DNA of 37,034 nucleotides from Deltaproteobacteria bacterium (GTDB taxonomy: Bacteria > Desulfobacterota > Desulfarculia > Adiutricales > Adiutricaceae), in NCBI GenBank assembly GCA_031279515.1, contig JAITII010000074.1, positions 1 through 37,034 of the forward strand, given 5' to 3'. Below, in pieces: positions 32,008-37,034 of this stretch. Under the pieces are notes generated by a model. The model did not search any database. It saw only the letters and a program-made list of their open reading frames with translations, and was not told the origin of the DNA. The translations under genes were made by a program, and so were the position numbers. How positions within the stretch are numbered: the first letter of the stretch is position 1; every line of letters starts with the position of its first letter.

Positions 32008-35000
32008 TTATCTAGAGAATTGAGCTCCATAAGTCTCTTTATCGAGGTTTTTTGCATCAATGAATAAAAGTTCCACGTTCTCATTCAGTGGGATTTTGAG
32101 CTTATAGCGGCTGATGATGGAACTCGGAGCAAATAAATTTTTTCTTTTTTGACTTTAGGGTTAGCTTCTTCTCCAGATCGCAGATTAGTTTATGATCTTC
32201 ACCGCATTCTATAATTGAGGAACCTTTGTAGCTTTTGGGGTCGGGAATAACTGTTTTGTCAGTTAGAATCAAAATGCGCGCCCCAGTAAAATCCGGGTCT
32301 ATTAGTGCTTTTACCGCTATGTTAACCGCTGCATTCATATCGGCCTTCATAAGCCCATGGGAGGATGGACTGACAAATGATTTGCCGCCATTGGATATAA
32401 TAAATACGTTTGGTGACTATTCAAGTTTACTTTCTGAAAGACCTTTGAGTTTATCGTAATTTGCTACTAAATATTTTTCCTCAGGTAAAAGTTCCTTTTT
32501 TAAAGCGCGCGTCTTAGTTCCTAAGACTTTCTTTTGTATCCAAGGCAAACTCATAAATTTTTTAGTTGAAATTTCATTTACTCATATTCAAGGTGTTCTA
32601 ACATTTGAATCAAGGATAGATGTGAATGCTGTATCTACTTCATATACCTCAATACCATGATACTGGCAACTGGATATGAGGTGTTTTCTGAATTCATTGT
32701 GCCAAAATTTAGATACAATGTTGTTAAGTCCCCTAGCATTTTTTTCAGAATGCATTAAAGTGTTAAGTTTTTCTATAACGATGAACTGGCAAAGATTGGA
32801 AAAATCGGGATCCTTTATGACCCCCTTATAATTTGGACTGTATATCCCTTGCAAGTCGTCCTGTAAAGCTTTCAAAATATAATGGACCCGGAGTCTTAAC
32901 CTTTCAGTTTCGATCCTTTCTATCTTAATAATCTCTTTTTGGGAAAGTTCGTCTATATTAAAGTTATCTAAGCTTTGATACTCGCCAGTGACATTAGAGT
33001 ATTGGTGTTTATACTTGTCGAAAGGTATTACAACTTTATATTCCAAATCTTTTAGGGTATTAAGACGCTCCAAGGAAAGCCCACCCATTTGTAAAATGAT
33101 TGACTTGTCTTCAACGATAGTGTGGTGAAAAATGGCTTGTCTAAGCTTATCTTTTGCTTCGTCAATGAGTTTTTCTTTTTGAAGTAGCGCTTCTTTAAAG
33201 GATGTTAGAAAATCATTAAAAAGGTCAGATTTCTTCAGGCTACTCGCTAGAAACTTAAAGGGCTCAGCTATTAGGGAAGTTTTGTTGGTTTTGCCCCCTT
33301 GAACCTCCTCATTGAGGGTAGTTTCGTCATCATCGGTGCTTTGGGCTGTCTTAGGATCAAAATATCCCTCCAACTTCATCACAAAGGTTTCCCATAATTT
33401 TTTGGCCATTCTTCCTATGTCGGAGTCTTGTTGGCTAAGGTACCAAAATTGTCTCATGCCATGAGTAGCAACAGTAGCGTTAGCATTTTTGATTTCCTCA
33501 AATACTTTAGCTATGGCGTAAAGATCATTTATAGCATTTCTGACAATATAAGTAAGATCATGGTATGCAGTAATGGCAACTCGAGAAGGTTTTTTTTGGT
33601 AAGATTCAGTCGTAGAATCCAAAACAGGCCCGGTGTAGGATGCAAAATTAATTGAGAGCTTTTTCCCCATTTCAGAAAGTATCTTTTTTTGTTTAGGAAA
33701 AGCATTGGAATTTCCAAAGCCACTTCTTTTAAGCCTGAAGCCATAAGCATCAGAAACTCCAAGGGAAACTTCTATCTCATGAATTAGGATCATCTCATCA
33801 ATAGATAGCAGCCTTTTGTCACTATCTCTCTCACCGGGAAGCTGCAGTATGAATTTTTTTCGTATTTCAATCCAGGGTGCAGGATGTTTAGTTCCATCCT
33901 GTAACTCGTCCGGACCTAGTCTTATAAATACAGTGTCTTTCTTTCTATACTCGCCCTCATACCCTCTCGGCACGCGAAAAATGTGGTCGTTTTCATTTGG
34001 AGGATCGACTTTAGCCATATCAGAGATTGAATCTATATCAATTTTTGAACGAGTGGTGATGATAACCATAGCCAAAGCATTATTAATTCCGATGTCTAAT
34101 ACCATACCTGTGGAATTAGCGGTTAGTCGCTCATGATAAAACTTTATAGCATTCCCACTGGAAGTGTTATTTTGGAAGTAATGAAAGTTATTCCATTTGC
34201 CTGAAAACTCAAGTTCATAATGATTTTCAATAAGCCAATCAATAAACGGGGCATTGCAGATAACTTCAAATTGGAAATTAACTTGCCAGGTGCAGTTAAC
34301 CTTTAGGTTTATTAGTTGGTCCCACTCCAATGATATGTTGTGCCTATTGATGTAGCAGCTTAATTTGTTTAAACCATCTTTTGAGGGTATGATGGTTATG
34401 GGCAGTTCTTCGTGGAGGCCTTTGACCTGGCAGGTAGCATCGGGTCTGAGGTGTGCAGCTAAGCGCCCTTGGCGTTTGTCCAATGTCACATCGGAGTCAT
34501 TGGGATCAGAGACCTGTGCAAATAAGTCGCAGACTCTACCTGAAATCCATCTGGCTTCAATTTCATTCTCAAATTTCTCCCCATTCCAAAGGCAAAGGAA
34601 CATTTTTCGAGTAACACTTTTATTACCCTGTTCAAAATCTTTGTGTTTCACACTCATCGCATTAGTCCCGAATCGCAATGCAGATGGAGAGGTAAAGGGG
34701 TCAAAGTGATGGAGCATAGGAATCTTGTGTCTTATGGCTTTAGAAACGGAACTCCTGGCTTCAAAATATTTGTTAAGCTCTTCTGGAGGAAGGTCGGAAA
34801 GCAGATCGAAATTTGAATTTGGATCCTCTGGTACGTGGTCACATTCACAGAGATATTCAAGAAATAAATAGCAATCACAATCATTTGCATTTTTTTCCCA
34901 AAATCTGGATAACGCCTCGAGTCTTTCATTTACACTTGTAGATTTGCATCTCTTCAAGTAGTTATAAAATCTTTCGTACCCTTTATGTTCCCTAAAATTT

Positions 35001-36598
35001 ATTTCATATTCCTTTTTGCTGTTAGTGCGCTCACCGTGCAATTTGCGGTATGCATCAAGTACTTTTATAGCTTTAGGGGAGATTTGATTCAATAAGCTAT
35101 TCCCAAAAGTTGCGTGGCTTATCCTTGAGCTTTCAGACATGGCAAGGAGTTTGCGATGTGAAATAAGTCGCTCTGCTGCCTGCTGTAAGGCACTGGCAAA
35201 GAATTTTATATTATCTGCCGTAGGAATAAATGGGATCCCACAATTTTTAGAGGCATTCTCCATAATTAAAGTCAAATACTCTTTTGAGCACTTGTCATTA
35301 AACTTTTTCCAGCAATTCTCAACATCATCTTGGGCATCTTTGGCTAATTTTATTAGCTCTTTGGTGGTAATAAATGTATTTAAGTCGCTTCGCTTAGGAT
35401 CTTTTAGGAATTTAATAACATTGCTATTATGTCTTTTTTTGGTGAGAATCTTGATAAATTTCTCTATTGGCAACTTGTTATCGTTATCTTTTTCTTCGGC
35501 AATTTCCTGAACAGAATTACATAAATAATCCATAAGGTCCAAAATCGTGGGTTCTTTGGCTTTTATTATAACTTGATGGTTTAGAGGATCTATTTCAAGG
35601 GATTTTAGAGTGTTTGAAGCCCATGTTGCTACGGCGGAGTAAGTACTTATTAAAAGAGGATAATTTGCTATTTTTCCCTGTCCGAAACTTCTACTAATAA
35701 GATTATCAGTTGCATGGGCTACGAAATTCTTAAAGGTTTTTACTTTTTGATTCCAATTATTGTCCTCTAATTTTTTACTTACTTCAAATTCCTCAAATTC
35801 TTCACCCATTTCGGATTCTTCATTCTCTTCGGATTCTTCATTCTCTTCAGAGCTTTTGTTATTTGATGCAAACTCTAGTGCCATTGTTTCTACATTATTG
35901 AAATAATGGTCTACCAAGTCATTAAAGCCTTGCATGTAGCGATTTAGATCACCGGGATTATTACTTGCAGCTACAGACATGGCTCTTCTGTTGATAAAAA
36001 CAGCAGAATCATTGATTTCAGCAGAAATACTATACTTGCAAGCCTCAAGCCACTCTGCAACTTGGTTTTTTTTAAGGCCATCTTTCTTTAAGATGTCCTG
36101 CAATGCGTCACTTAATTTTGAGCGCCTGTCTTCAAGTGTGTCCGAGGATCTGGCTATGATGTAACCGGCATTATGCTTTGTTTCATTCTCCACAGTGATC
36201 CAGAGACTAAAAAAGAGAAGCGCATGCGATTGGCACAACTTAGAGTCACTGTCTTTGTAGGCAAGAGATGCTGGCACACAGGCCATTTCGGTCAATATTG
36301 AATTCAAGATCGAATTGCAAGCAAAGTTATGAGCAAAATAGGTCTTAGACAGACATTCCTTTAGCTTAACTTCTTTCTTTAAATCTTGTTCCCATTTTTC
36401 CTGCTGTCCGTCCCAAGCTTTTTTAGCATTAAGCAGCTTTTCGTCTAACTTCTTCTTGAGGTCAGGCAAAATGGCATCAATATTAACGTAACTCTCCAGC
36501 GGGGTTTCTAGAATGGGTTTATCTGTATTTGAGGTATTTGTCGTCAAGAGAGCTCCGTGAACTTGAGATTTTTCAGTTTGGATGAACCTAATATCCAA
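32008..36598 (-). pseudogene. cas12: Type V CRISPR effector (Cas12b-like), interrupted
   Basis: RNA-guided RuvC nuclease of the Cas12 class. An open frame of 1,336 codons (TTG 36598) contains the oligonucleotide-binding part (KIPMLHHFDPFTSPSALRFG, WISGRVCDLFAQ), RuvC-I MVLDIGINNALAM (D835), the LPGE motif (920-923), RuvC-II FIVIEKLN (E1276) and YEVDTAFTSILDSNVRTP. The same frame then has TGA-ATA-TGA (codons 1337-1339), where Cas12b proteins have PGIR. It stays open to a TAG (codon 1394) and reaches NGGKSFVSPSSHGLMKADMNAAVNIAVKALIDPDF with RuvC-III D1420. An A-run frameshift at 32138-32150 precedes the tail NLFAPSSIISRYKLKIPLNENVE, ending at 32008. About 1,530 codons exceeds the well-studied AacCas12b (1,129). 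No ATG or ribosome site at the start. AT-rich codon use suggests transfer. No cas1/2/4 or array is in view. Confidence 0.82.
35813..35848. repeat. 18-bp tandem repeat in the effector gene
   Basis: Two exact copies of ggattcttcattctcttc, encoding the acidic run of Glu, Asn and Ser (EENEESEENEES) at residues about 250-262 of the effector; a slippage-type insertion in a linker. Confidence 0.85.
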
Positions 36599-37034
36599 AA
36601 AGGTGAAGGGGGTATTTTACCTAAATAGGAGACCCATAATTTGGAAATTAAAGTGAGTAAGCAGTTTAGCTTAAATAAATATGGCTCCTTATAAAATTAG
36701 TTTACGGTAATCTAAAATTATAGTCAAGTACTTTTTTTATTTTTTTACTGTAGTAAAAATTTTTAAGATTCTATAAATGAACGAACTTTCGTTCTTTTTG
36801 GTGTAAAAACTACTTTTAAGTTTGGAATATAGCTAAATCTAAACTTTAACTACTTACTAGCCGTAATCCTAGACGCAGCAAGGCCAGCATTAAACTGCCT
36901 CCGAATATTAAGTCAACTTTTCGAAAGTTTTATCTGATTATTAAGGAGACATGATCAATTTTCACCTCAAAAGTCTGTAAAGTCGTCTCAGTTGGGTCAA
37001 ACCTTGCTAAGGAGTGTCCCGTCCTTTGAGGACA
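36599..37034. other. Upstream region of the effector gene, to the window edge
   Basis: No gene or CRISPR repeat seen. GAACGAA-ct-TTCGTTC followed by TTTTT (36779-36799) is a 7-bp hairpin that could be an operator or a terminator for something further upstream. The last bases form GTCCT-ttg-AGGAC (37021-37033), a small hairpin cut by the edge. Confidence 0.5.

Noticed and set aside
32102-32350. Separate 82-residue gene containing the RuvC-III-like motif
   Set aside because: It is in the same frame as the effector, has no ribosome site, and begins inside the conserved stretch before the catalytic Asp; it is the 3' part of the broken gene.
32417-32590. Recoding of TGA (Trp or Gly) or TAG (pyrrolysine) to keep the effector intact
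   Set aside because: No internal TGA or TAG occurs in any other long gene here, and TAG ends five normal genes; the downstream frameshift would remain anyway.
1-37034. CRISPR array in the window
   Set aside because: I looked for regularly spaced 25-40 nt repeats on both sides of the effector and elsewhere; the only regular repeat is the 108-bp WG coding repeat.

Overview
The window looks like a piece of chromosome from an anaerobic deltaproteobacterium (Desulfobacterota-type), possibly host-associated and losing genes. The evidence for the lineage is gene content: a bactofilin, a PhoU/phosphotransferase fusion beside an amphi-Trp protein, acetate kinase, a CstA carrier and an anaerobic heme-cleaving radical SAM enzyme with its own ECF transporter. 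The evidence for decay is direct: a WG-repeat gene cut by an amber codon, a transposase broken by frameshifts, a SWIM-type protein that has lost zinc ligands, a large CRISPR effector cut by three stop codons and a frameshift, and several AT-rich stretches of 0.6 to 2.2 kb with no gene. No tRNA, rRNA or CRISPR array was found.

Layout. 1-3840: WG-repeat secreted protein (minus strand, runs off the left edge) and a dead IS4-family transposase. 3841-6613: bactofilin and a small zinc-ribbon protein (minus), then a YrdC/Sua5-like protein and a DedA membrane protein (plus). 6614-13464: plus-strand housekeeping block ileS, dnaX, ybaB and a conserved-looking protein with histidine motifs like those of PHP hydrolases. 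13465-14358: intergenic region with two perfect 16-bp parS sites, which places the window in the chromosome segregation (origin-proximal) region. 14359-16307: amphi-Trp protein and PhoU-kinase fusion. 16519-20904: small lipoprotein, ackA (minus) and cstA (plus). 21235-25331: a disordered HTH/AT-hook protein, the SWIM-like remnant and a 2.2-kb AT-rich gap. 25332-30876: a minus-strand heme locus, made of hutW/chuW-type radical SAM, ECF S, T and double-A components, then a separate flavodoxin plus PNPOx-fold pair. 32008-36598: the CRISPR effector.

Most notable item. The minus-strand gene at 36598-32008 encodes about 1,530 codons of a type V (Cas12) effector with Cas12b-like motifs. All three RuvC catalytic motifs can be found (D835, E1276, and D1420 in the same frame), but two TGA codons fall exactly where the PGIR-like motif should be, a TAG lies further on, and an A-run frameshift precedes the C-terminus. 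A hairpin capped by a GCAA (GNRA) tetraloop lies just downstream on the same strand and could belong to an associated RNA. No cas1, cas2, cas4 or array is in view; they could lie beyond the right edge.

How the genes work together. The parS/dnaX/ybaB/ileS part is ordinary core chromosome. HutW, the ECF transporter, the flavodoxin and the PNPOx-fold protein together suggest uptake of heme or a related tetrapyrrole and oxygen-independent ring opening to release iron. AckA (acetate/ATP) and CstA (pyruvate or peptide uptake) fit a fermentative or acetogenic anaerobe. All 20 genes that look intact end in TAA or TAG; TGA ends only the two decaying genes.
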